Source: Isoetes taiwanensis
Taxonomy: Eukaryota; Streptophyta; Lycopodiopsida; Isoetales; Isoetaceae
Reading direction: 5' to 3'
NCBI GenBank assembly: GCA_021234155.1
Contig: JAJEKV010000040.1
Span: 5,483,229 to 5,547,228, forward strand
DNA length: 64,000 nt
The stretch's first letter is position 1. Each line of letters opens with the position of its first letter. The position numbers and the translations under genes were made by a program. This document shows, in pieces, positions 43,135 through 57,452 of this stretch. The notes under the pieces are model-generated. The model saw nothing but the letters and a program-made list of their open reading frames with translations, was not told the DNA's origin and did no database searches.

Positions 43135-44705
43135 ATCTGCCGAACGGGAGGTTACCTTCAACGCCAATGGAGCCAGCGTGACTATAAAAGGTGATCCCTT
43201 CAACCCTATTATGCAGTCTATGTCAATCAGGCAGTTAGAAAAAGCTATACGCAAGGATAAACTCCTCTGCGTCATTAGACTTGCCTCCGTTGAGTCGGAT
43301 GCTAAGCAGAAGCAGGTGATCGATACCTTGCCAAAGGGGATTGCTAGTCTTCTCAAGAATTCAAAATACCTTTTCCCGGATGAGATTCAAACTTCCTCCT
43401 TTTAGAGGTGTAGAATGTGAGATAGCTCTAGAACCGGGTACTAAGCCTACCAGCAAGGCCCCGTACCGCATGAGTCCCCCAGAATTGGCAGAGCTTAAGA
43501 AGCAACTTCAGGAGTTATTAAACCTAGGGTTCATCCGGCCTAGTGTCTCCGCCTTTTTGGCCCTATCCTTTTTGTTAAGAAAAAGGATGGCTCCTTGAGG
43601 ATGTGTATTGATTATAGGCAGCTCAATAAGCATACCATCAAGAATCGTTATGCTTTGCCTAGGGCAGATGATCTAATGGACCAATTGCAAGGCGCCAAAT
43701 ATTTCTCAAAGATTGATTTACGCTCCGGATATCATTAGATAAGGATAAAGGAGGAGGACATCCATAAGTCTGCTTTTCGTACTAGATATGGGCATTATGA
43801 GTTTACTGTGATGCCTTTTGGATTAACTAATGCCCCGGCAACTTTCATGCTACTAATGAATGATGTCTTCCGACAATACTTAGATGATTTTGTTGTTATT
43901 TTCTTTGACGACATTCTTATCTATAGTAAAACTTTGGAGCAGCATGAAAAACATCTTCGGTTGGCCCTGCAAAAGCTAAGACGTCATCAGCTCTTTGCCA
44001 AGTTCTCTAAGTGCAAGTTTGCCACTCCGAAGGTCGATTATTTGGGACATATCATTTCAGCAGAGGGAATTGCTACAGATCCAGCAAAGATAGAAGCAGT
44101 AAGGGATTGGCCTATTCCGGGTAATGTCTCGGAAGTCCGAAGTTTCTTGGGACTAGCAGGATATTATCGGAAATTTGTTAAGGATTTTGCTACAATTGCC
44201 GCACCTCTTACTGATCTCACAAAACACGAGAAGGTGAAGGATTGGATGGAACATTGGAAAGCCAAAGTTCAGGTAGGGTTCCAAAAGCTTAAGGATGCTT
44301 TAACATCTACAACAATCCTCACATTGCCTGATCCTGAAAAGGATAAGCTAGTGGCAACCGATGCTAGTAAGATTGCTACCGGTGGGGTCCTAATGTAGGA
44401 GGGGAGAGTTATCGCATATGATTCAAAGAAAATGAACGACACTGAACAGCGATACCCTACCCATGATCAGGAGTTGTTAGCAGTAGTCCGCACTCTGCGT
44501 ATTTGGAGACAGTACCTTCTTGGTAGAAGATTTTAGCTGGATACGGATCATCAGAGTCTTCGTGATTTATCCACCCAGCCAAATCTCAATCTCCGTCAGA
44601 GAAGATGGACGGAGTTTCTGGAGGAATACGACTTCGAGATTATGTATAAGCCTGGGAAGCACAATGTGGTTGCGGATGCGTTGTCACGCCATCCTTTGAT
44701 AACCT
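43135..44705 (+). pseudogene. reverse transcriptase and RNase H (gypsy), interrupted
   Basis: Conserved blocks in order: [20 protein letters not shown] (about 43575-43635), [11 protein letters not shown] (43705), [20 protein letters not shown] (43811-43870), the active site [12 protein letters not shown] (43893-43928), [20 protein letters not shown] (44158-44217) and RNase [16 protein letters not shown] (44351-44395). TDHQSLRDL (44545) and [13 protein letters not shown] (44656-44694) follow. Breaks: frame changes near 43130, 43390 and 43560, and TAG codons at about 43736, 44396 and 44534. Confidence 0.88.
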
Positions 44706-44767
44706 GAACCCATTGTAACGCAATTTCCACACTCACCAGTGAGTTTGGGAAACAAATAGAACAGACA

Positions 44768-46040
44768 TTGGCCACAGATCCCGAATTCTGTGATGTTTGG
44801 GGTAGTTTGAGTAAAGAAGCACGCACAGACAAAGAACGCGAAACTTTCCGTTCGTATAAGAAAGAGGGCAACTTGTTATATTATAAGGATAAGTTGTGTG
44901 TACCTGAGACTTCAGGAGTGCGTAAGCTAATTCTCCATGACACACATAACAGCCCTATAGCTGGACATGCAGGTTTTATGAAGACCTACTTTAAGATCCG
45001 CTCCAGTTATTTTTGGCCTTCGATGAAGCGGATATTGCTAGATACATTAAGCGATTAATCGTGTGTCAACAAACCAAGGCCGAGCAATTAAGAGTTCCGG
45101 AGAGTTGCAACCTCTCGATGTGCCCAACGCAAAGTGGGAAGTCATAACCATGGATTTCATTGTGGGCCTTCCACGCATTACTCTCGCGGGATATGATGCA
45201 TTGATGGTGGTGGTCGACAAATTGTCGAAAATGGCTCATTTCTTGCCATGTCGCACCAATCCACGACCTTCGACAATCATACGCTATTTGCAAAGGAGAT
45301 TTTTCAGGTTTACGGAATGCCAAGAGTTATTGTATCCCACGAGGATCCCAAATTTGTAAGTGCATTCGGAAGGATTTCTTCGCCACCATCCGACCAAGCT
45401 TGCTATGAGTACAAAGATATCATCCTCGAGACGGATGATGGTCGAGCATTAACCAATCATCGTATTATAGAGGATATGCTACGGGTTATGTGTGGAGTAA
45501 GCAATCACAATGGGCCGATTATATTTATCCGGTAGAATTTGCCTACAACAAAGATGAAACGAGGAGTCTTCGAATGTCTCCCTTTATGATCAATTATGGG
45601 TATCAATGTCTTACTCGGACACATGGCATAACCCCGTTTCTAAAGTGGAGGTCTCTCAACAACTCCTTTTGGAAATGCAAGCTTTGGTTGAAGAAGTTCG
45701 TGGATACTTGCTAGGCACGCCAATCGCGAGAAAGAGTGTAGCGGATAAGCACGTAACCCCACGAAGTCTTCCAGGGCTTAATCGGTTTGGCTTAAGATCA
45801 AAGTAAAACAAGCCAAGCTTAAGATTGGTAACTGCAAGAAGTTGGCACCCAGATGGGCTGGGCCGTTCAAGATTACTGAGCGTGTTGGAGAACAGGCATA
45901 TCGCTTGGATTTGCCACCCCGCTTGAAGATCCACAAGGTCTTTCACGTGAGTCTTCTGAAACAACACACCCCTGATCCAAAGGAGGTTTTGGATACCCCA
46001 ACCCTCCTAGAAATGACGAGGAGCAAAATTTGGAGATAGT
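44768..46040 (+). pseudogene. integrase (gypsy), interrupted
   Basis: The zinc-binding region is at about 44900-45070 (LHDTHNSPIAGHAGFMKTYF); the second Cys of its CxxC is changed (CQQT). The catalytic Asp lies in VITMDFIVGLPR (45144-45180), and a degraded second Asp in VIVSHEDPKFVSAF (about 45330). The Glu region (HRIIEDMLRV) has lost the usual HPQTDGQ spelling. The C-terminal piece RWAGPFKITERVGEQAYRLD ends in KIHKVFHVSLLKQHTPDP (45850-45975). Frame changes occur near 45055, 45240, 45330 and 45530. Confidence 0.85.
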
Positions 46041-46230
46041 GCCCAAGCTCTTCTTGATCGAGCTTATAAACAAACCAGAAGGACTCAAATGTTGCAATAC
46101 TTGGTTAAGTGGAAACACTTACCAGTTGAGGATGCTACCTGGGTGATGAAGATAGACCTTGAGAGGCACTATCCCGACTTCATGCGGGAATCTCAGGGCC
46201 GCACCATCAACGATGCTATCAACCCCGCTC
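46041..46230 (+). pseudogene. chromodomain at the Pol C-terminus
   Basis: MLQYLVKWKHLPVEDATWVM then DLERHYPDF (about 46089-46175) is a chromodomain of the chromovirus type. In related elements it binds modified histone tails and guides integration, which is notable given the element's own histone ORFs. Confidence 0.8.
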
Positions 46231-46880
46231 CCGGCGGTAAGCGTGAAGGCTTGATTCGCCGACAATCATGCTCTAGAGGGGTAGATGCATCGTATCTAAT
46301 AATAGTTACCGATGATGAGATCACCTTTGTGTTCTCTAGGACGTGGTGTATTGTTGATGTTGACATGACCGCGAATTGCTCGAAAAGCATATAGTTGATA
46401 GACTGCGTTCATCTCGGCTATACTGGGAACTAGACCATTCCTTATGCCGTAATGAATTGCAAGCCATAGACATGATAGGTTCCCTTGTAGATAGATTTTT
46501 CTTTCATTTACAGGGGGTGGTCCCTTCAACCACAATTTACTTATATTATTGAATATATACTGATATATTGACATGTGCAGGCCAGTGAGCAGTTCGTGAC
46601 CTGCCCATGTATAGAGGGTTGCTGATGACCCGACTTTTTCAGATCCGTTTTGTCTACATCTGTGAATTTTCGTTGTTTATCATGTTTTGAAATGGGACTT
46701 TAGTCCTTAAACTTTCGTTTGATCATAAGTTTGTAAAATGCGCCTTCGTGCTTACACTATGTTATATTTTCAACTTCAATGTATTACTCTCCGAAATAAT
46801 GACTTACTTTCTACTTCAGTTTCTTCAAGTAGCCGTCTCTGACTAACTAACCCCAATGCTGGGGACAACATTGTTTTTTT
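46231..46880 (+). other. element 3' untranslated region
   Basis: No conserved coding. An open frame to 46394 simply runs on from the chromodomain. Confidence 0.5.
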
Positions 46881-46893
46881 AAGGAGGGGAGAA
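46881..46893 (+). promoter_or_regulatory. polypurine tract
   Basis: AAGGAGGGGAGAA directly before the 3' LTR; the site for plus-strand DNA priming. Confidence 0.85.
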
Positions 46894-48571
46894 TGTGACG
46901 TTCCACGTATTTATATGGTATACGTATAAATATTCCTATAGTATACGTATAAATATACCGACACGTCACCCATCAAAGGTACGCCACCATGGGGTATCGT
47001 AACCTAGGGGGTTGACCTAAAAGGGATTAAATTAGCTATGCTAATTTAACCATTAAAGATAATAACCTATAATCTAGGCATTAATATTAAAATGGGTTAA
47101 TTAGACCAATTAATGTTTTGGGAAGGCGCCACCTGGCCTAAACCGATTGGCCAGCATGGGGACTTCCAAATTGGGCTGTCAACCTGATCCTTATTCCTAA
47201 TTGACTCCCAAAATTCGTCCAAAAAGGAGCAGGAGCTTAGCGCCTACCCACATCCTGAAATACCACCATACCAAGCACTTTTACCTGTGTAGCTGAAGCT
47301 GAACACCAAGACCCAGGAGATGGAGGCACCAAATGGTAACGGGTCCAGCCAGAACTCAGGTGGGTGGCTAGTATAGTTGTGAATTCTAGGGTAGCACCCC
47401 TGTTGGGCACTGGTTGTGTCTGCTTCTTCGTTCTCTCTATGTTTTTACTGGTAGGAACTAACCCTTGATTGTAAAGGTGAGTTCTTCTTATTTCGAGCAT
47501 CGATTATGCTTGTGAAGGATGGATTGATAGTTCTTTGCATAGTATTACTCCCTAAAATGGGGGATTACGGGGTAGAGACCTCTCGAGCCCATGTATTGTA
47601 GTATGCTCCTAGATAGAGCCCTCAGAGCATCCAACTAGTTGCGGCTGTGGCACAAGAGACCACCGGTCATAGATGCTATAGATTGGCTTAGCACCAAACA
47701 AGGGACACAAGCAGGTGAAGCGGGGTGGGGTCTTGCACCCAACATAAAAGGCTCCCCGAGACTCCTACAAAGGACTAGGCCTAATAGCCTAGCCGAGCTA
47801 GGCGCCGATCCAGGGCCTGTATGGGTCCGACACTCCCTCGGGTACGAGGTGTGACCCGCATGGGGCATCCCGTACTTTGAGTAGATTTAGGGGCGGTAAG
47901 CCTGCACGGATGCGGGGTCGCCGATAAGATTATTCTCTAGTCCACCCATGGAACCACCGTGATCCTGGAAGAGGACGCCTCCCCCGACCTACCCTCATCT
48001 GGACCGGGCGCCATGAACTCCGAGTAGGCTCAAGCCAGGTGATACCTCGAACCCGCTGCTCTCCTGGCTGGCTATAAATAAGCCATAGCGTGAATCCAAT
48101 CATCCGCAGAAGTGTGCACATGAGGGGCGATGGAGTGGACAACCCTAGCCGATGTTCTATGCCAGCCTAACGCCCGGAGTTATACCTCTGTCCGCTGATC
48201 TCTTGAGGCCGAGCCACCGGGCCTATCCCTCACAGTGAGTCGGAACCGGGGTAGAACCCGGGTTTGGGTGTTTTTCCTTAGAATTAGATGCATATTCTTT
48301 GCCGTTGGTATTTGGATGGATGTTCCACCCTTCGTGGTGGTTATTTATATGTATTTGTGCTGTGTGCTAACATGTATTCACGCTTCCGCGACGTAGGAGT
48401 CCCATTGAAGGCGTGGGCCGAATGACCCCTCCGTGTCCTTCACTCGGGCATCTCTCTATAGATGGCCCGGGATAGACAGAGGGCCCTGCTCGTGGCGATA
48501 TGGTCGCCATGGGAGGGGAAAGTCCCCGTATGTATACGGCCGGGGGTCGTATATATTCAGGGAGCGTCACA
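46894..48571 (+). repeat. 3' LTR
   Basis: 1678 bp, TGTGACGTTCC to GAGCGTCACA. The 7-bp ends TGTGACG/CGTCACA are perfect inverted repeats. Followed by the target duplication AACAT. Confidence 0.93.
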
Positions 48572-48576
48572 AACAT

Positions 48577-49050
48577 GATAATCCAAGATCGTAGTAAGCA
48601 ACACACTACACACTATACAATTCCCTATCATCATCATAATAGCACACACATTACTTGTGTTGTCATCATTTTCCCTGCTTTGAGGCACTGCTCCACTACC
48701 ATGACAGTAACAACCCAAATGTTTTCAAAAACTTCCTCTTTCCACCCTATTAACTACTTACGTAAGCTCCAAAAATGAGAATCAAGCATCTAGAACTCAT
48801 CGCTGCTCGTCAACATAATTGAATGCAGCTTTGGCTAAACAGTAGCTGTTATTGGCTCCTCAAACTTCATAGGTTTTTCTCCTTAGAGAACAAGGAAAAC
48901 AATGACAAAACAAGTAACGCATCACCATGTTCTGCAAACCCTCGGACTAAACAGGAAAAATGCATCAAAATGCAATTACCTTCACATTGATCTGTGCTTC
49001 TAGGGATTCAAAGGAGTAATGCTGTCTTCTTAGCGGAGGTTACCCTACGT
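48577..49050. other. no gene seen
   Basis: AT-rich flank of the LTR element. Confidence 0.5.
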
Positions 49051-49682
49051 GGCCTACACCACCTGCAAATTCCCCCTGCCACGTCGGCAGGGGTATAAAG
49101 TAGATTTTTTTTATTGTTATTATTCCCTTTTTTTTTTGTGCCGACGAGTATTCCGGCAGTCGAGCTCCGGAGGTGTTTCGTCGGCGCTAGGGCATCGAAG
49201 TCGGCAGTAGGGCATCGGAGTGGTGTCAATCGAGGCGCTGGGATCTCAGCTTCAATTTGAAGTAGTTTTTTCTTTAGTAGTCTGTGTTTTTTTGTGTTTT
49301 CTTGATTACTTATATGATTTTGTGATGTTTTTGCAGATTTTCATGTAGATCTGCTCCTGTGTAGTTCTGTTTGGCAGTAAATCTTCGGATTTAGTGTAGT
49401 GGAGTGCTGGATTTAGTCTACTGGAGTGTGTTGGTAGTCAGAGATGTTTCTTTAGTTACTTGCAGTTGCATGCAGCTCTTGTGTACAAGTGAACACGTTT
49501 TTTCAGAGAAGATCAAGTTCTGCAAATTTTCGTGGAAGTTTTAATGTTATTGTATATTGTGGTGGCGGCGCCACCAGAGCGCCGCCTGAAATTTAACACT
49601 GAAAAAACACTCGAAAACACTTAAAAAAAGACATGAAAAACACTTAGGAGATAATCTTAAGGAATTTGCAGGTGGTGTAGGT
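49051..49682. mobile_element. small inverted-repeat element (MITE-like)
   Basis: CCTACACCACCTGCAAATTCC (49053-49073) is matched exactly, inverted, at 49661-49681. About 630 bp lie between the outer ends, with no ORF of note and a GGCGGCGCC..GCGCCGCC block near 49565. Target duplication not found. Confidence 0.65.
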
Positions 49683-49697
49683 TACGGCTAGCATATC

Positions 49698-49915
49698 AGA
49701 AGAAGAAGAAGAAGAAGAGATTTTAACGTCACGCCACAAGGCAGCGTCCTATCGGACATGTGACACTTTACAACACACCCAGATGGGTCCTGCCCCCACC
49801 ACTTTACATTGCTGAAGTGGGTCCTTCCCCCACCAACTTTACATTGCATGGCCACTTTCACAACGAGGCGTTGAACCCGTGACCTTGGGTATGGCAGGCG
49901 GGCAAACATACTGCA
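49698..49915 (-). mobile_element. tRNA-derived SINE
   Basis: On the minus strand a tRNA-like head contains GCCTGCCATACCC, then GTCACGGGTTCAACGCC, close to a polymerase III B box (GGTTCAA). The body has two GTGGGGG(C/A)AGGACCCA-type repeats. The end is GGCGTGACGTTAAAATCTC, followed by seven TTC/TCT units at 49698-49719. Confidence 0.65.
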
Positions 49916-50426
49916 GAAAACCTTGAATTCTTGCTCAAACTTTTTCAGAGGTCTAGGTTGCTAACTTGAAGATATTGATTGAAATGCAGCAATTTGCTTT
50001 GTTTTCTGCAAAGTAGAATGGTGAAAGAAATGGCCGTAGGATTTTGTGAATGATTTTGTGGCTTACCGCTTTGCGCCCTCCAGATTTAATGACAAATGCT
50101 TCAGCCTGAAAGCAACGAAACGAAGAAATGGAAAAAGCAGGAGGAACAAACAATCCGTTCTTCAATCCGTTCCCCACTTCTCCATGCTCAATTGATCAAT
50201 GCATCATGCATTGCATTTTAACAGTTCCTGTCGACGAGCCTGACTTAGAAACAAAATGCGAAAACAGCTTCTTCTTTTGTTTGCTATTATCTCTGGCCCT
50301 CCAAATGGGATATTCACTTTATATTTTATCTTCCACACTAACTTATGCCTTACATTCAAGATATTTCAAGCATATTCCAACAACACAACCTCGCCTAAGG
50401 CCTGCTCTTCGGGCAACTCAAAAACA
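49916..50426. other. no gene seen
   Basis: Short overlapping open frames (50128-50493) without recognisable domain. Confidence 0.5.
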
Positions 50427-53400
50427 AGGGAAATTTCTGAAATTAACCCTGTATTTATCAAAAATTTCTAATATATCTCTGTACTTTTTTTAATTGCTAA
50501 AAATGCCCTTGTATTGGGCCCGATGCAAAAAAAGGCTACTTGGTTTCGCGCGTCTTCAAGAATTTTGATCTCCACCCTTCTGTGTTCCACCATGTAAAGG
50601 AATTCAGCAGGAGGCATTGCTGTTCTAATTCCAATATAAAGTACAAACAATCTTTTCGGATTTTTTTTTAGAGGTATGTGTTCCATCGACACAACTTGCT
50701 TGTTCTTTATTTTATGAAAATATGGTCTCTTGATTCTATAAAATTAAGAATACAATTTACATTAATGGACCTATTGCAGATCAGTATATGCATTTATTCC
50801 GTAGACATCAATGAAATTGGTCAAAGGAGAGCAATTTGGTACATTAGTATATGTGAAGAATGCTGTTGGGCGCATTCCATTGCCACTCATACTGGATCCA
50901 AAGTAATAAAGTAAGATAGATTTGGTTACATGGTTAAGTGCAGGAAAGAACGATGTGTTTGGCATGTAAATGCCTCCGTGATTGGTGGCAGTCCAAGGTG
51001 TAAAGTCAGAGTATTAGGAGAGCATACTTGTGGGGGTGTTCAATAATTAAATAACAAAGAAGCTTCAGCTACTTGGTTAGCCAGGAAAGTTACAAGACGT
51101 TCAGAGAATATCCACATTACAAGCCAGCAGAGCTAATTGATGATTTTAGAAGGGAAGCTAATGTTACTATAGCATACACATTGACTTCTTACAATGTGAA
51201 AGAGATGGCTATGAGCTTAATTAATGGAGATCATCATAGAGGATACCGGAAGCTACATGATTTTTGTCAAAAATTAGTGGAAAGTAATCCAGGAAGCCAA
51301 GCCATTATTGAGGGGCAAAAGGTCATTTTTACAGAGTGTTCATTGCTTACAGTGCTTGTATAGGTGGATTCTTCAGTTGCAGACCATTCATTGGACTAGA
51401 TGCCTCTTTCTTGGCAGGTAAGTACCTCGGTCACCTAATTTGTGCGACAGGTATTGATGCCAAAGAAGGTTTATATTCCATTGCTTTTGCTATTATTGAT
51501 AATGGGAATGCAAAAAATTGGACATTATTTTTGCAACACTTATGCAATACTCCGCATGTAGATAAATGCCTAACTTTTGTATCAGATGGGGATAAAGGTT
51601 TTCAGGAGGCATTTGATATTGTATTTCCAGATTGTCTAAATGCATATTATATGAGGCATTTGGAGGCTAATTGAAAAAAGAGTGCAACAATACAAAGAGT
51701 TTTTGCATTTCTTTTGGCAATAAGAGCAAATGCCATTCTTGAGTACAAAGAGCAAATAGTAAACATGAAAACAATTAGTAACGTGGCAACTGATTGGTTA
51801 TTGGAAGCCATGTCACCAAGTAGTTGAGCGACTGCATATTTTGGGGGCCAATGCTTTGGTCATTTGACATCAAACACAGCTAAGTCTCTTAATTCATTGT
51901 TACTTGATACATAAGAGAAGCCCATTATTGCGATGCTTACAGATATTAGGCATGCATTGATGGATAGATTCCACAAACGAGGCAAGCTAGAATGGCTTGG
52001 GAGTCTGCATGGCATAATGCATCCCATAGTTTAGTATAAATCATTACACCAGAGCGTAGACGCATTGTTGACTTAGAAAACAAAATATGCACTTGTTGTA
52101 TTTGGCAGCATAGAGGCATTCCATGTGCTCATGCAATAGGAGCAATATTGTGGTTGAAACGAAGACCTCAAGGTTATGCTCATTCTGCTTATTCATTACA
52201 GGCATGATGTGATGCATACAAAGGTATAATTTTTCCATTTGAAGTTGTGTTGGAGGAAGAGGAGACAGAAATAAAACTACATGCAACTTCCAAGCCACCT
52301 GGTAGACCAAAGAAGAAGCAAATCCATATGGAAGATCGCTTCAAAGAAGTACGACCATAGAGAATAGATGATATAACTGCAAGAGTTGTAGAAACTCTAT
52401 TGTAGATTGACTTTATTGGATTTTTCATGTGATCATATTTATTCATTCGTAAATCTCAATTTGCAAATGATCCAAGTTATTGGATTCTTCATATCATCAG
52501 ATTTATTGCATTCTTAAATCTCAATTAAATGTTCAATCTCATTATGTTCATGTATTTGGTTATGCAGAGATAGAATTTAGTTAATGGATTGCACTGGATA
52601 CATTTCAGGTTGGAATTGATTGAAGTTCAGGTGTTCATAATTGGTGTGGTTATGGTATTAGGAGTGCTTTAAAATTCGTTGTTCATTTACCAGATCATAA
52701 AAAGGAAGCTATGCTTTGAACAATGCTTATTTATTTGATCTCTGCTTATAGGACCTGTGCAGCACATTTCATTTGTATAATACATTTGATCAGCATCCCT
52801 GCTTATCCACATGATCCATATTTTTTATCTTATATAGAAGAATGAGAAGCAGATACTGTGGTAGAAACTTATCACTATGATTTGCCTATTCATTTGATCC
52901 ATGCTTGTTGATATGGAAGAATGGGATCGTAACGTTGAACAGATTACTTAGTACAGAAGTTAAAGATTCTTAAGCTGTTAAGGACCACTGGAAAACATTT
53001 GGTTTGTTACGGACCACTGCAAAATTTTTGATTAGCATCCCTGATGATTCGTGTGATTCCTGCCTTTTTTTTATCTCAAATAGATAGATAGATAAAAGAA
53101 TGACATTGTGGCAGAAGAAATTGAACAAGAAATAAGACATTGTGGTAGTTAAAGCATATAGTCAATTCAGCAGTAGACCTGGATCCAGCATCTCGAACTG
53201 TGGCATAGCTGGAACTTACAAATATATATGGATCTTGAACCGTTGATGATGTTTAGAACCTCTAACTAACTTTGTTATGTCAGATCCAGCAGACTGCTTT
53301 TCGTAAAGCAGGTCGATTTAGGGCGACGTAGCTATTTTTGGAAGAGACATATTTGGATTGTTGTACAGGGGCACTTTTACCAACTTAAAAAAATACATGG

Positions 53401-53447
53401 GTAGATTGACAAATTTTGATAAATATAGGGGCACTTTTAGAATTTTT
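50427..53447 (+). mobile_element. Mutator-like element (MULE) with long inverted ends
   Basis: The left end 50427-50540 and right end 53335-53447 are inverted, diverged copies of each other. Shared in order are CCCTGTATTTATCAAAA, TGTA(C/T)TTTTTTTAA and TAAAA(A/G)TGCCC(T/C)TGTA. About 3.0 kb with a decayed MuDR-type transposase inside. The 9-bp target duplication is not clear. Confidence 0.75.
50900..52405 (+). pseudogene. MuDR/FAR1-type transposase remnant
   Basis: First a WRKY/GCM1-like zinc finger (KCRKERCVWHVNASVIGGSP to GEHTCGG, about 50935-51040). Then, after a shift, the helical region (YKPAELIDDFRREANVTIAY; NPGSQAIIEG). The catalytic domain begins FFSCRPFIGLDASFLAGKYL (51370-51430) and continues through FAIIDNGNAKNWTLFLQHL and SDGDKGFQEAF. 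Then a SWIM zinc finger (CICCIWQHRGIPCAHAIGAI, 52085-52145) and an AT-hook-like KPPGRPKKKQ (52290). Stops and frameshifts near 51095, 51360 and 51674 make it inactive. Such enzymes cut and paste their element. Confidence 0.85.
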
Positions 53448-55945
<2,498 letters not shown>

Positions 55946-57452
55946 ATGATGCAGGACAAGATATTGAAGCCAGAGAAGGCTATTTTTTGTAGCATCATCA
56001 GAACATGTGGTAATTCTGGTGAAATAGAGGAGGGGAGACTTATGCACATACAGGTTATAAACAATGGATTGGTGTCCGATGTTTATGTAGTAAGTGCTCT
56101 CATTGATATGTATGCAAAAGCGGGGGTGTTTAGATGAAGCACGCAAAGTTTTTAATCAATCATTTAAGTAGGAATGTGGTGACATGGGGGGCAATTATTA
56201 AAGATATAATTATTGTGATGAAGGTGTTCTTGTTGTACGTCTTATAGATGATATTCAAGAGCAGGGTGTTGGGCCAGATAAGGTTACGTATTTAAGCGCG
56301 TTGAATGCACTTGTTGCTGGCTATGCACAAATTGGTGATGTTCATCTGGCACTGAAAAGCATTGAGAGCATTGAGAGCATTGAGACCGGATGGTGTAATG
56401 CTTACCACTGTGCTTAGTGCATGCAGCCATCCAGGATTAGTGGATGAAGGCTGTTTGTATTTTGCATCAATGATCGAGTACTATGGTACGCAACCAAATA
56501 TATTCTACTATAGTTGCATAATTGATCTCCTAAGTCATGCAGGATACTTGGAGGAAGGGAAAGATTTCATCCAAGCTAGTATGCAAGCTGATCTTTCTGG
56601 TTGGATGATGCTACTTAGTCGCTAAGGTGATAAGTTTGCTTGCTTGGACATTATCACCAGTGGAGAGGATATCTACAGCTAGAAGAAAAATCCTGTTGTT
56701 TTAACAAATATATGCTATTTAACAAGCTTCAAGAGACGGTTAAAGCACCATTTTAAATGTAACCCTTAGCCGATAGAAGGAAGAGCTTAGACCATGCCAA
56801 CACTGTGTTCTGGCTACAGATTCTTTGGCAATGCCAAATGGTTGTAGTCCTGCAGAGACCCATGCTGTATACCAGGGTAGGCTTTTTCACAACAAGATAT
56901 TTGATAGTGGATTTTCAACAGATATTGTCTTGGCAACTTCTATTATTGATATGTATGGAAAATGTGGAAATATTGAAGTAGCAGATGCAGTGTTCCCGCA
57001 GTTGCAAAGTCGAGATGCCATGGGGTGCAATTAATTGCGCGGTATGCTCAAGTTGGAGAAGGCACTCTTGCTTTAGAACTCTTCAAAATGATGCAGGACA
57101 AGATGTTGAAGCCAGAAAAGGCTCCTTTTTGTAGCATCATCAGAATATGTGGTAATTCTGGTGAAATAAAGGAGGGGAGACTTATGCACATACAGGTTAT
57201 AAACAATGGATTGGTGTCCGATGTTTATGTAGTAAGTGCTCTCATTGACATGTATGCAAAAGCAGGGGTGTTTAGATGAATCACCCAAAGTTTTTAATCA
57301 ATCATTAAGTAGGAATGTTGTGACATGGGGGGCAATTATTGAAGATATAATTATTGTGATGAAGGTGTTCTTGTTGTACGTCTTATAGATGACATTCAAG
57401 AGCAGGGTGTTGGGCCAGATAAGGTTACGTATTTAAGCGCGTTGAAAGCACT
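55946..57452 (+). repeat. duplicated PPR segment (about 365 bp, 1.14 kb apart)
   Basis: 55946-56314 and 57088-57452 are nearly identical over their whole length, including non-coding breaks such as the stop after AKAGVFR. The duplication therefore came after the gene had begun to decay. Confidence 0.85.

Larger units (their letters stand above)
35267..48571 (+). mobile_element. complete Ty3/gypsy chromovirus carrying histone ORFs
   Basis: 13,305 bp flanked by the 5-bp duplication AACAT (35262-35266 and 48572-48576). Order: 5' LTR, primer site, leader with a 100-bp repeat, ORF-A (histone H3 fusion), ORF-B (possible H4-like and H2A-like), ORF-C (H2B-like), gag, protease, reverse transcriptase, RNase H, integrase, chromodomain, polypurine tract, 3' LTR. 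Extra ORFs before gag are known in some plant gypsy lineages, but histone domains in them are not something I know. Gag-pol is broken in this copy, so movement would need help from another copy. Confidence 0.93.
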
